DNA of 64,000 bases. Source: Nematostella vectensis (Eukaryota; Cnidaria; Anthozoa; Actiniaria; Edwardsiidae). A program made the position numbers and the translations under genes. The stretch lies in assembly GCF_932526225.1 (NCBI RefSeq), contig NC_064041.1, positions 17,173,888 through 17,237,887 on the forward strand, read 5' to 3'. The notes below the pieces were generated by a model. It was not told the DNA's origin. It ran no database searches and was given only the letters and a program-made list of their open reading frames with translations. Numbering within the stretch: the stretch's first letter is position 1; each line of letters starts with the position of its first letter. Below, piece by piece: positions 1 to 10,729 of this stretch.

Positions 1-382
1 CGGGAAAGGCTTCAGGGTTACATTGGAGAATTTGTTTTACGAGTGTAACTTCCAAAAGGTTACAATCGATAATTTTTTTTTCCGAATGTAAATTCCAAAA
101 AGTAACATTAAGAAAAATAAAACAGTATACTCGGAAAAAAAGGTATATCAATCTATCGAGCGCTATGCTCTATGTTAGAATCTACTTAATCAAGTTATCC
201 AAGGAATCTAGTTAGTTCTTGTGTGCATAAAATATGTACAGGATCCTGAACAAAGCATGAGCACATCAAAGATGCTGAGAGTACATAAAAATGTCCCTAT
301 ACCTTCTTTTTATGTCATGACACACCAAGAACAGTATAATTAAGTATCGATATTTAAAAAAAAAAATAAAGAAAAAAAAATA
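1..382. repeat. 545-bp unit 0 (partial, left edge)
   Basis: The window starts inside the 14-mer cluster. The second visible motif copy reads TTACATTGGAGAAT instead of TTACATTCGGGAAT, so this copy is mutated. The remainder matches the unit consensus. Confidence 0.93.
356..380 (-). terminator. Possible Pol III terminator pair (545-bp unit)
   Basis: Just beyond the 3' end of the minus-strand tRNA-like block are two T-runs (A 372-380 and A 356-366 on the + strand), split by a CTTTA-like spacer. Runs of four or more T stop RNA polymerase III. The arrangement is kept in all units with variable run length. It could also be the oligo-T/A tail of an old retroposed element. Confidence 0.4.
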
Positions 383-450
383 GGCTATCAGCGGGAATCG
401 AACCCGGGTAGCTGCGTTAGTAGTCAAGTGCCCGCAACGAAAGACTAACG
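383..450 (-). other. tRNA-like block of the 545-bp unit (reference copy)
   Basis: Read on the minus strand, 383-409 gives a TpsiC-arm-like sequence: ACCCGGGTTCGATTCCCG, then CTGATAGCC. GGTTCGATTCC fits the Pol III B-box consensus GGTTCGANTCC. The T loop is TTCGATT with a 4-5 bp stem, complete only in units 5, 8, 13 and 18. A CTACTAA run sits where an anticodon loop would be, but its stem does not pair, and I found no 5' acceptor half matching TGATAGC and no clear A box. I read it as a tRNA-derived remnant, for example from a SINE head, not a working tRNA. The B box is damaged in units 2, 4, 15 and 20. Confidence 0.6.
415..450. other. Inverted repeat CGTTAGT / ACTAACG
   Basis: A 7-bp perfect stem around a 22-nt loop, overlapping the tRNA-like block. 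Types B, C and D mutate one or both arms without clear compensating changes, so pairing does not appear selected. Confidence 0.6.
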
Positions 451-539
451 TGGCATTGCTGAAGGGAATTGTAATGAAAATTACTTTTAATACTATTGGT
501 ATCGTAAACTATCCCAAGCAAAGTCACCATCGGACTGGA

Positions 540-664
540 GGTTACATTCGGGAAAAGCTTCAGGGTTACATTCGGGAATTTGTTTTACGAGTGTAACTTC
601 CAAAAGGTCACAATCGATAATTTTTTTTTCCGAATGTAAATTTCAAAAAGTAACATTAGGAAAA
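540..664. repeat. Cluster of six related 14-16-mers in mixed orientation
   Basis: Copies resembling GGTTACATTCGGGAA lie at 540-554 (+), 564-578 (+), 586-601 (-), 606-620 (+), 628-643 (-) and 650-664 (+). The first two are near-perfect direct repeats. The others match at most positions (for example GGTTACAATCGATAA in most units). GTAACC/GGTTAC in the unit types with CTCC forms a tight hairpin. This explains the recurring VTFGK, GYIRE and PECN words in conceptual translations. It could be a decayed minisatellite or an array of protein-binding sites; nothing in the sequence decides. Confidence 0.7.
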
Positions 665-901
665 ATAAAACAGTATACTCGGAAAAAAAGGTATATCAAT
701 CTATCGAGCGCTATGCTCTATGCTAGAATCTACTTAATCAAGTTATCCAAGGAATCTAGTTAGTTCTTGTGTGCATAAAATATGTACAGGATCCTGAACA
801 AAGCATGAGCACATCAAAGATGCTGAGAGTACATAAAAATGTCCCTATACCTTCTTTATATATCATGACACACCAAGAACAGTATAATTAAGTATCGATA
901 T
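665..901. other. Unannotated AT-rich part of the 545-bp unit
   Basis: No gene or RNA signature seen. It holds the 10-bp palindrome CAGGATCCTG (787-796) and a short GAGC/GCTC inverted pair. The same segment recurs in every unit. Confidence 0.6.
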
Positions 902-931
902 TTAAAAAAAAAAAATAAAGAAAAAAAAATA

Positions 932-1478
932 GGCTATCAGCGGGAATGAACCCGGGTCTCTGCGTTTGTAGTCAAGTGCCCGCAACGAAAGACTAACGTG
1001 GCATTGCTGAAGGGATTTGTAATGAAAATTACTTTTAATACTATTTGTATCGTAAACTATCCCAAGCAAAGTCACCATCGGACTGGAGGTTACATTCGGG
1101 AAAAGCCTCAGGGTTACATTCGGGAATTTGTTTTACGAGTGTTACCTCCAAAAGGTTACAATCGATATTTTTTTTTCCGAATGTAAATTCAAAAAAGGTA
1201 ACATTAGGAAAAATAAAACAGTATACTCGGAAAAAAAGGTATATCAATCTATCGAGCGCTATGCTCTATGTTAGAATCTACTTAATCAAGTTATCCAAGG
1301 AATCTAGTTAGTTCTTGTGTGCATAAAATATGTACAGGATCCTGAACAAAGCATGAGCTCATCAAAGATGCTGAGAGTACATAAAAATGTCCCTATACCT
1401 TCTTTCTATGTCATGACACACCAAGAACAGTATAATTAAGTATCGATATTTAAAAAAAAAAATAAAGAAAAAAAAATA
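932..1478. repeat. 545-bp unit 2, B box damaged
   Basis: 547 bp. A one-base deletion gives CGGGAATGAACCCGGG at 941, removing the C that pairs with the invariant G of the minus-strand TTCGA loop. The same deletion is present in unit 4, supporting a two-unit (dimer) duplication. Confidence 0.94.
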
Positions 1479-2024
1479 GGCTATCAGCGGGAATCGAACC
1501 CGGGTAGCTGCGTTAGTAGTCAAGTGCCCGCAACGAAAGACTAACGTGGCATTGCTGAAGGGAATTGTAATGAAAATTACTTTTAATACTATTGGTATCG
1601 TAAACTATCCCAAGCAAAGTCACCATCGGACTGGAGGTTACATTCGGGAAAAGCTTCAGGGTTACATTCGGGAATTTGTTTTACGAGTGTAACTTCCAAA
1701 AGGTCACAATCGATAATTTTTTTTCCGAATGTAAATTTCAAAAAGTAACATTAGTAAAAATAAAACAGTATACTCGGAAAAAAAGGTATATCAATCTATC
1801 GAGCGCTATGCTCTATGCTAGAATCTACTTAATCAAGTTATCCAAGGAATCTAGTTAGTTCTTGTGTGCATAAAATATGTACAGGATCCTGAACAAAGCA
1901 TGAGCACATCAAAGATGCTGAGAGTACATAAAAATGTCCCTATACCTTCTTTTTATATCATGACACACCAAGAACAGTATAATTAAGTATCGATATTTAA
2001 AAAAAAAATAAAGAAAAAAAAAAA
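1479..2024. repeat. 545-bp unit 3
   Basis: 546 bp; partner of unit 1 at an offset of 1,096 bp, sharing its diagnostic substitutions (GGTCACAATCG, TATGCTAGAATC). Confidence 0.94.
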
Positions 2025-2557
2025 GGCTATCAGCGGGAATGAACCCGGGTCGCTGCGTTAGTAGTCAAGTGCCCGCAACGAAAGACTAACGTCGCATTGC
2101 TGAAGGGAATTGTAATGAAAATTAGTTTTAATACTATTGGTATCGTAAACTATCCCAAGCAAAGTCACCATCGGACTGGAGGTTACATTCGGGAAAAGCT
2201 TCAGGGTTACATTCGGGAATTTGTTTTACGAGTGTAACCTCCAAAAGGTTATTTTTTTCCGAATGTAAATTCCAAAAAGTAACATTAGGAAAAATAAAAC
2301 AGTATACTCGGAAAAAAAGGTATATCAATCTATCGAGCGCTATGCTCTATGTTAGAATCTACTTAATCAAGTTATCCAAGGAATCTAGTTAGTTCTTGTG
2401 TGCATAAAATATGTACAGGATCCTGAACAAAGCATGAGCACATCAAAGATGCTGAGAGTACATAAAAATGTCCCTATACCTTCTTTTTATGTCATGACAC
2501 ACCAAGAACAGTATAATTAAGTATCGATATTTAAAAAACAAATAAAGACAAAAAATA
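2025..2557. repeat. 545-bp unit 4, short variant
   Basis: 533 bp. It carries the same one-base B-box deletion as unit 2 and also lacks about a dozen bases after GGTTA in the 14-mer cluster (the ACAATCGAT segment). That second deletion recurs in units 11 and 17, as does the variant ATTAGTTTTAATAC. Confidence 0.94.
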
Positions 2558-3102
2558 GGCTATCACCGGGAATCGAACCCGGGTAGCTGCGTTAGTAGTC
2601 AAGTGCCCGCAACGAAAGACTAACGTGGCATTGCTGAAGGGAATTGTAATAAAAATTACTTTTAATACTATTGGTATCGTAAACTATCCCAAGCAAAGTC
2701 ACCATCGGACTGGAGATTACATTCGGGAAAAGCTTCAGGGTTACATTCGGGAATTTGTTTTACGAGTGTAACCTCCAAAAGGTTACAATCGATAATTTTT
2801 TTTCCGAATGTAAATTCCAAAAAGTAACATTAGGAAAAATAAAACAGTATACTTGGAAAAAAAGGTATATCAATCTATCGAGCGCTATGCTCTATGTTAG
2901 AATCTACTTAATCAAGTTATCCAAGGAATCTAGTTAGTTGTTGTGTGCATAAAACATGTACAGGATCCTGAAAAAAGCATGAGCACATCAAAGATGCTGA
3001 GAGTACATAAAAATGTCCCTATACCTTCTTTTTATGTCATGACACACCAAGAACAGTATAATTAAGTATCGATATTTAAAAAAAATAAAGAAAAAAAAAT
3101 TA
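2558..3102. repeat. 545-bp unit 5 (type A, first trimer)
   Basis: Carries TATCACCGGG, which completes the TpsiC stem on the minus strand (CCGGG with CCCGG, 5 of 5 pairs), and TTGTTGTGTGCATAAAACATG downstream in place of the usual TTCTTGTGTGCATAAAATATG (the stated words overlap diagnostic sites only). Matches unit 8 at +1,639 bp. Confidence 0.94.
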
Positions 3103-3648
3103 GGCTATCAGCGGGAATCGAACCCGGGTCGCTGCGTTAGTAGTCAAGTGCCCGCAACGAAAGACTAAAGTGGCATTGCTGAAGGGAATTTTAATGAAAA
3201 TTACTTTTAATGCTATTGGTATCGTAAACTATCCCATGCAAAGTCACCATCGGACTAGAGGTTACATTCGGGAAAAGCTTCAGGGTTACATTCGGGAATT
3301 TGTTTTACGAGTGTAACCTCCAAAAGGTTACAATCGATAATTTTTTTTCCGAATGTAAATTCCAAAATGTAACATTAGGAAAAATAAAACAGTATACTCG
3401 GAAAAAAAGGTATATCAATCTATCGAGCGCTATGCTCTATGTTAGAATCTACTTAATCAAGTTATCCAAGGAATCTAGTTAGTTCTTGTGTGCATAAAAT
3501 ATGTACAGGATCCTGAACAAAGCATGAGCACATCAAAGATGCTGAGAGTACATAAAAATGTCCCTATACCTTCTTTTTATGTCATGACACACCAAGAACA
3601 GTATAATTAAGTATCGATATTTAAAAAAAAATTAAGAAAAAAAAAATA
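3103..3648. repeat. 545-bp unit 6 (type B, first trimer)
   Basis: Diagnostic changes: ACTAAAGTGG, AATGCTATTGG, CCCATGCAAAG and CCAAAATGTAACATT. ACTAAAG breaks the CGTTAGT/ACTAACG hairpin. Matches unit 9 at +1,639 bp. Confidence 0.94.
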
Positions 3649-4196
3649 GGCTATCAGCGGGAATCGAACCCGGGTCGCTGCCTTAGTAGTAGTCAAGTGC
3701 CCGCAACGAAAGACTAACGTGGCATTGCTGAAGGGATTTGTAATGAAAATTACTTTTAATACTATTGGAATCGTAAACTATCCAAAGCAAAGTCACCATC
3801 GGACTGGAGGTTACATTCGGGAAAAGCTTCAGGGTTACATTCGGGAATATGTTTTACGAGTGTAACTTCCAAAAGGTTACAATCGATAATTTTTTTTCCG
3901 AATGTAAATTCCAAAAAGTAACATTAGGAAAAATAAAACAGTATACTCGGAAAAAAAGGTATATCAATCTATCGAGCGCTATGCTCTATGTTAGAATCTA
4001 CTTAATCAAGTTATCCAAGGAATCTAGTTAGTTCTTGTGTGCATAAAATATGTACAGGATCCTGAACAAAGCATGAGCACATCAAAGATGCTGAGAGTAC
4101 ATAAAAATGTCCCTATACCTTCTTTTTATGTCATGACACACCAAGAACAGTATAATTAAGTATCGATATTTAAAAAACAAATAAAGACAAAAAATA
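3649..4196. repeat. 545-bp unit 7 (type C, first trimer)
   Basis: Diagnostic changes: CCTTAGTAGTAGTC (an extra AGT), GAAGGGATTTG and GGGAATATGTTTTACG. Matches unit 10 at +1,639 bp. Confidence 0.94.
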
Positions 4197-4741
4197 GGCT
4201 ATCACCGGGAATCGAACCCGGGTAGCTGCGTTAGTAGTCAAGTGCCCGCAACGAAAGACTAACGTGGCATTGCTGAAGGGAATTGTAATAAAAATTACTT
4301 TTAATACTATTGGTATCGTAAACTATCCCAAGCAAAGTCACCATCGGACTGGAGATTACATTCGGGAAAAGCTTCAGGGTTACATTCGGGAATTTGTTTT
4401 ACGAGTGTAACCTCCAAAAGGTTACAATCGATAATTTTTTTTCCGAATGTAAATTCCAAAAAGTAACATTAGGAAAAATAAAACAGTATACTTGGAAAAA
4501 AAGGTATATCAATCTATCGAGCGCTATGCTCTATGTTAGAATCTACTTAATCAAGTTATCCAAGGAATCTAGTTAGTTGTTGTGTGCATAAAACATGTAC
4601 AGGATCCTGAAAAAAGCATGAGCACATCAAAGATGCTGAGAGTACATAAAAATGTCCCTATACCTTCTTTTTATGTCATGACACACCAAGAACAGTATAA
4701 TTAAGTATCGATATTTAAAAAAAATAAAGAAAAAAAAATTA
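4197..4741. repeat. 545-bp unit 8 (type A, second trimer)
   Basis: Second copy of unit 5, with no difference seen by eye, including the perfect TpsiC stem and the A-run lengths. Confidence 0.94.
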
Positions 4742-5287
4742 GGCTATCAGCGGGAATCGAACCCGGGTCGCTGCGTTAGTAGTCAAGTGCCCGCAACGAA
4801 AGACTAAAGTGGCATTGCTGAAGGGAATTTTAATGAAAATTACTTTTAATGCTATTGGTATCGTAAACTATCCCATGCAAAGTCACCATCGGACTAGAGG
4901 TTACATTCGGGAAAAGCTTCAGGGTTACATTCGGGAATTTGTTTTACGAGTGTAACCTCCAAAAGGTTACAATCGATAATTTTTTTTCCGAATGTAAATT
5001 CCAAAATGTAACATTAGGAAAAATAAAACAGTATACTCGGAAAAAAAGGTATATCAATCTATCGAGCGCTATGCTCTATGTTAGAATCTACTTAATCAAG
5101 TTATCCAAGGAATCTAGTTAGTTCTTGTGTGCATAAAATATGTACAGGATCCTGAACAAAGCATGAGCACATCAAAGATGCTGAGAGTACATAAAAATGT
5201 CCCTATACCTTCTTTTTATGTCATGACACACCAAGAACAGTATAATTAAGTATCGATATTTAAAAAAAAATTAAGAAAAAAAAAATA
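4742..5287. repeat. 545-bp unit 9 (type B, second trimer)
   Basis: Second copy of unit 6 with the same set of diagnostic substitutions and the same A-run lengths. Confidence 0.94.
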
Positions 5288-5837
5288 GGCTATCAGCGGG
5301 AATCGAACCCGGGTCGCTGCCTTAGTAGTAGTCAAGTGCCCGCAACGAAAGACTAACGTGGCATTGCTGAAGGGATTTGTAATGAAAATTACTTTTAATA
5401 CTATTGGAATCGTAAACTATCCAAAGCAAAGTCACCATCGGACTGGAGGTTACATTCGGGAAAAGCTTCAGGGTTACATTCGGGAATATGTTTTACGAGT
5501 GTAACTTCCAAAAGGTTACAATCGATAATTTTTTTTCCGAATGTAAATTCCAAAAAGTAACATTAGGAAAAATAAAACAGTATACTCGGGAAAAAAGGTA
5601 TATCAATCTATCGAGCGCTATGCTCTATGTTAGAATCTACTTAATCAAGTTATCCAAGGAATCTAGTTAGTTCTTGTGTGCATAAAATATGTACAGGATC
5701 ATGAACAAAGCATGAGCACATCAAAGATGCTGAGAGTACATAAAAATGTCCCTATACCTTCTTTCTATGTCATGACACACCAAGAACAGTATAATTAAGT
5801 ATCGATATTTTAAAAAAAAAATAAAGAAAAAAAAATA
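5288..5837. repeat. 545-bp unit 10 (type C, second trimer)
   Basis: Second copy of unit 7. The first difference from unit 7 is near 5590 (CTCGGG for CTCGGA), followed by CAGGATCATG and CTTTCTATG changes, so the exact duplication ends inside this unit. The longest unit, 550 bp. Confidence 0.94.
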
Positions 5838-6373
5838 GGCTATCAGCGGGAATCGAACCCGGGTCGCTGTGTTAGTAGTCAAGGGCCCGCAACGAAAGAC
5901 TACCGTGGCATTTCTGAAGGGAATTGTAATGAAAATTAGTTTTAATACTATTGGTATCGTAAACTATCCCAAGCAAAGTCACCATCGGACTGGAGGTTAC
6001 ATTCGGGAAAAGCTTCAGGGTTACATTCGGGAATTTGTTTTACGAGTGTAACCTCCAAAAGGTTATTTTTTTTCCGAATGTAAATTCCAAAAAGTAACAT
6101 TAGGAAAAATAAAACAGTATACTCGGAAAAAAAAGTATATCAATCTATTGAGCGCTATGCTCTATGTTAGAATCTACTTAATCAAGTTATCCAAGGAATC
6201 TAGTTAGTTCTTGTGTGCATAAAATATGTACAGGATCCTGAACAAAGCATGAGCACATCAAAGATGCTGAGAGTACATAAAAATGTCCCTATACCTTCTT
6301 TTTATGTCATGACACACCAAGAACAGTATAATTGAGTATCGATATTTAAAAAAAAATAAAGAATAAAAAAATA
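5838..6373. repeat. 545-bp unit 11 (type D, short)
   Basis: 536 bp, with the cluster deletion shared with units 4 and 17. CGCTGTGTTAGTAG and CTACCGTGG change both arms of the hairpin seen in the reference unit. Confidence 0.93.
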
Positions 6374-6919
6374 GGCTATCAGCGGGAATCGAACCCGGGT
6401 GGCTGCGTTAGTAGTCAAGTGCCCGCAACGAAAGACTAACGTGGCATTGCTGAAGGGAATTGTAATGAAAATTACTTTTAATACTATTGGTATCGTAAAC
6501 TATCCCAAGCAAAGTCACCATCGGACTGGAGGTTACATTCGGGAAAAGCTTCAGGGTTACATTCGGGAATTTGTTTTACGAGTGTAACCTCCAAAACGTT
6601 ACAATCGATAATTTTTTTTTTCGAATGTAAATTCCAAAAAGTAACATTAGGAAAAATAAAACAGTATACTCTGAAAAAAAGGTATATCAATCTATCGAGC
6701 GCTATGCTCTATATTAGAATCTACTTAATCAAGTTATCCAAGGAATCTAGTTAGTTCTTGTGTGCATAAAATATGTACAGGATCCTGAACAAAGCATGAG
6801 CACATCAAAGATGCTGAGAGTACATAAAAATGTCCCTATACCTTCTTTTTATGTCATGACACACCAAGAACAGTATAATTAAGTATCGATATTTAAAAAA
6901 CAAATAAAGACAAAAAATA
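6374..6919. repeat. 545-bp unit 12 (type E)
   Basis: Diagnostic GGGTGGCTGCG and CCAAAACGTTAC; closest to unit 16. Confidence 0.93.
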
Positions 6920-7464
6920 AGCTATCACCGGGAATCGAACCCGGGTAGCTGCGTTAGTAGTCAAGTGCCCGCAACGAAAGACTAACGTGGCATTGCTGAA
7001 GGGAATTGTAATGAAAATTACTTTTAATACTATTGGTATCGTAAACTATCCCAAGCAAAGTCACCATCGGACTGGAGGTTACATTCGGGAAAAGCTTCAG
7101 GGTTACATTCGGGAATTTGTTTTACGAGTGTAACCTCCAAAAGGTTACAATCGATAATTTTTTTTCCGAATGTAAATTCCAAAAAGTAACATTAGGAAAA
7201 ATAAAACAGTATACTCGGAAAAAAAGGTATATCAATCTATCGAGCGCTATGCTCTATGTTAGAATCTACTTAATCAAGTTATCCAAGGAATCTAGTTAGT
7301 TGTTGTGTGCATAAAACATGTACAGGATCCTGAAAAAAGCATGAGCACATCAAAGATGCTGAGAGTACATAAAAATGTCCCTATACCTTCTTTTTATGTC
7401 ATGACACACCAAGAACAATATAATTAAGTATCGATATTTAAAAAAAATAAAGAAAAAAAAAATA
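6920..7464. repeat. 545-bp unit 13 (type A)
   Basis: Type A markers (TATCACCGGG; AAAACATG downstream) make this the first member of a third, more diverged copy of the A-B-C trimer. Its TpsiC stem is again 5 of 5 pairs. Confidence 0.93.
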
Positions 7465-8008
7465 GGCTATCAGCGGGAATCGAACCCGGGTCGCTGCGTT
7501 AGTAGTCAAGTGCCCGCAACGAAAGACTAAAGTGGCATTGCTGAAGGGAATTGTAATGAAAATTACTTTTAATGCTATTGGTATCGTAAACTATCCCATG
7601 CAAAGTCACCATCGGACTGGAGGTTACATTCGGGAAAAGCTTCAGGGTTACATTCGGGAATTTGTTTTACGAGTGTAACCTCCAAAAGGTTACAATCGAT
7701 AATTTTTTTTCCGAATGTAAATTCCAAAATGTAACATTAGGAAAATAAAACAGTATACTCGGACAAAAAGGTATATCAATCTATCGAGCGCTATGCTCTA
7801 TGTTAGAATCTACTTAATCAAGTTATCCAAGGAGTCTAGTTAGTTCTTGTGTGCATAAAATATGTACAGGATCCTGAACAAAGCATGAGCACATCAAAGA
7901 TGCTGAGAGTACATAAAAATGTCCCTATACCTTCTTTTTATGTCATGACACACCAAGAACAGTATAATTAAGTATCGATATTTAAAAAAAAATAAAGAAA
8001 AAAAAATA
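7465..8008. repeat. 545-bp unit 14 (type B)
   Basis: Type B markers (ACTAAAGTGG, CCCATGCAAAG, CCAAAATGTAAC). Differs from units 6 and 9 by a few substitutions such as CTCGGACAAAAAGG. Confidence 0.93.
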
Positions 8009-8553
8009 GGCTATCAGCGGGAATCGATCCCGGGTCGCTGCCTTAGTAGTAGTCAAGTGCCCGCAACGAAAGACTAACGTGGCATTGCTGAAGGGATTTG
8101 TAATGAAAATTACTTTTAATACTATTGGAATCGTAAACTATCCCAAGCAAAGTCACCATCGGACTGGAGGTTACATTCGGGAAAAGCTTCAGGGTTACAT
8201 TCGGGAATATGTTTTACGAGTGTAACTTCCAAAAGGTTACAGTCGATAATTTTTTTCCGAATGTAAATTCCAAAAAGTAACATTAGGGAAAATTAAACAG
8301 TATACTCGGAAAAAAAGGTATATCAATCTTTCGAGCGCTATGCTCTATGTTAGAATCTACTTAATCAAGTTATCCAAGGAATCTAGTTAGTTCTTGTGTG
8401 CATAAAATATGTACAGGATCCTGAACAAAGCATGAGCACATCAAAGATGCTGAGAGTACATAAAAATGTCCCTATACCTTCTTTTTATGTCATGACACAC
8501 CAAGAACAGGATAATCAAGTATCGATATTTAAAAAAAATAAAGAAAAAAAATA
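8009..8553. repeat. 545-bp unit 15 (type C), B box altered
   Basis: Type C markers. The TpsiC arm reads GAATCGATCCCGGG instead of GAATCGAACCCGGG, so the minus-strand box GGTTCGA becomes GGATCGA. Confidence 0.93.
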
Positions 8554-9099
8554 GGCTATCAGCGGGAATCGAACCCGGGTGGCTGCGTTAGTAGTCAAGT
8601 GCCCGCAACGAAAGACTAACGTGGCATTGCTGAAGGGAATTGTAATGAAAATTACTTTTAATACTATTGGTATCGTAAACTATCCCAAGCAAAGTCACCA
8701 TCGGACTGGAGGTTACATTCGGGAAAAGCTTCAGGGTTACATTCGGGAATTTGTTTTACGAGTGTAACTTCCAAAACGTTACAATCGATAATTTTTTTTC
8801 CGAATGTAAATTCCAAAAAGTAACATTAGGAAAAATAAAACAGTATACTCGGGAAAAAAGGTATATCAATCTATCGAGCGCTATGCTCTATGTTAGAATC
8901 TACTTAATCAAGTTATCCAAGGAATCTAGTTAGTTCTTGTGTGCATAAAATATGTACAGGATCCTGAACAAAGCATGAGCACATCAAAGATGCTGAGAGT
9001 ACATAAAAATGTCCCTATACCTTCTTTTTATGTCATGACACACCAAGAACAGTATAATTAAGTATCGATATTTTAAAAAAAAATAAAGAAAAAAAAATA
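8554..9099. repeat. 545-bp unit 16 (type E)
   Basis: GGGTGGCTGCG as in unit 12; CCAAAACGTTAC is also present. Confidence 0.93.
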
Positions 9100-9636
9100 G
9101 GCTATCAGCGGGAATCGAACCCGGGTCGCTGTGTTAGTAGTCAAGCGCCCGCAACGAAAGAATACCGTGGCATTGCTGAAGGGAATTGTAATGAAAATTA
9201 GTTTTAATACTATTGGTATCGTAAACTATCCCAAGCAAAGTCACCATCGGACTGGAGGTTACATTCGGGAAAAGCTTCAGGGTTACATTCGGGAATTTGT
9301 TTTACGAGTGTAACCTCCAAAAGGTTATTTTTTTTCCGAATGTAAATTCCAAAAAGTAACATTAGGAAAAATAAAACAGTATACTCGGAAAAAAAGGTAT
9401 ATCAATCTATTGAGCGCTATGCTCTATGTTAGAATCTACTTAATCAAGTTATCCAAGGAATCTAGTTAGTTCTTGTGTGCATAAAATATGTACAGGATCC
9501 TGAACAAAGCATGAGCACATCAAAGATGCTGAGAGTACATAAAAATGTCCCTATACCTTCTTTTTTATGTCATGACACACCAAGAACAGTATAATTAAGT
9601 ATCGATATTTAAAAAAAAAAATTAAGAAAAAAAATA
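9100..9636. repeat. 545-bp unit 17 (type D, short)
   Basis: 537 bp, shares the cluster deletion and CGCTGTGTTAG with unit 11. Units 11-12 are in D-E order and 16-17 in E-D order around the third trimer. Confidence 0.93.
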
Positions 9637-10183
9637 GGCTATCACCGGGAATCGAACCCGGGTAGCTGCGTTAGTAGTCAAGTGCCCGCAACGAAAGACT
9701 AACGTGGCATTGCTGAAGGGAATTGTAATGAAAATTAGTTTTAATACTATTGGTATCGTAAACTATCCCAAGCAAAGTCACCATCGGACTGGAGGTTACA
9801 TTCGGGAAAAGCTTCAGGGTTACATTCGGGAATTTGTTTTACGAGTGTAACCTCCAAAACGTTACAATCGATAATTTTTTTTTTCGAATGTAAATTCCAA
9901 AAAGTAACATTAGGAAAAAAAAAACAGTATACTCGGAAAAAAAGGTATATCAATCTATCGAGCGCTATGCTGTATGTTAGAATCTACTTAATTAAGTTAT
10001 CCAAGGAATCTAGTTAGTTCTTGTGTGCATAAAATATGTACAGGATCCTGAACAAAGCATGAGCACATCAAAGATGCTGAGAGTACATAAAAATGTCCCT
10101 ATACCTTCTTTTTATGTCATGACACACCAAGAACAGTATAATTAAGTATCGATATTTAAAAATATAATAAAGAAAAAAAAATT
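9637..10183. repeat. 545-bp unit 18 (mosaic of types)
   Basis: Begins with the type A arm (TATCACCGGG, perfect TpsiC stem) but continues with the type D word ATTAGTTTTAATAC and the type E word CCAAAACGTTAC. It therefore looks like a recombinant of several unit types. Confidence 0.9.
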
Positions 10184-10729
10184 GGCTATCAGCGGGAATC
10201 GAACCCGGGTCGCTGCGTTAGTAATCAAGTTCCCGCAACGAAAGACTAACGTGGCATTGCTGAAGGGAATTGTAATGAAAATTACTTTTAATATTATTGG
10301 TATCGTAAACTATCCCATGCAAAGTCACCATCGGATTGGAGGTTACATTCGGGAAAAGCTTCAGGGTTACATTCGGGAATTTGTTTTACGAGTGTAACCT
10401 CCAAAAGGTTACAATCGATAATTTTTTTTCCGAATGTAAATTCCAAAAAGTAACATTAGGAAAAATAAAACAGTATACTCGGGAAAAAAGGTATATCAAT
10501 CTATCGAGCGCTATGCTCTATGTTAGAATCTACTTAATCAAGTTATCCAAGGAATCTAGTTAGTTCTTGTGTGCATAAAATATGTACAGGATCCTGAACA
10601 AAGCATGAGCACATCAAAGATGCTGAGAGTACATAAAAATGTCCCTATACCTTCTTTTTATGTCATGACACACCAAGAACAGTATAATTAAGTATCGATA
10701 TTTAAAAAAAAAATAAAGAAAAAAAAATA
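10184..10729. repeat. 545-bp unit 19 (last complete copy)
   Basis: Shares CCCATGCAAAG with type B, with several private changes (GTAATCAAGTTCCCG, CATCGGATTGG). Confidence 0.93.

Larger units (their letters stand above)
383..931. repeat. 545-bp unit 1 (reference unit)
   Basis: Complete 549-bp copy used here to describe the family: tRNA-like block 383-450, plain AT-rich stretch 451-539, 14-mer cluster 540-664, plain stretch 665-901, then A-runs. It shares GGTCACAATCG and TATGCTAGAATC with unit 3, which marks the two as a pair. Confidence 0.95.
383..2557. repeat. ~1,096-bp dimer higher-order repeat
   Basis: Units 1 and 3 share GGTCACAATCG and TATGCTAGAATC; units 2 and 4 share a one-base deletion in the TpsiC arm. 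The offset is about 1,093-1,096 bp. Unit 4 has since gained, or been converted to, the short D-type cluster. Confidence 0.75.
2252..5589. repeat. 1,639-bp trimer higher-order repeat, two near-identical copies
   Basis: Positions 2252-3950 match 3891-5589 at an offset of 1,639 bp, three units. I found no difference where I checked, including A-run lengths, while neighbouring single units differ at many sites. This implies a very recent three-unit duplication, or an assembly artefact. A diverged third A-B-C copy lies at about 6920-8553. Confidence 0.88.

Noticed and set aside
383-450. Functional tRNA gene on the minus strand
   Set aside because: TpsiC arm is good, but no pairing 5' acceptor half, no D arm or A box, and the anticodon stem does not pair; B box broken in four units.
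410-450. CENP-B box (minus-strand TTTCGTTGCGGGC)
   Set aside because: TTCGTTG and CGGG are present but the spacing and the A between them do not fit the NTTCGNNNNANNCGGGN core.
2755-2937. 60-codon frame in each 545-bp unit
   Set aside because: TTG start; it is the translation of the 14-mer cluster and is lost by small indels in several units.
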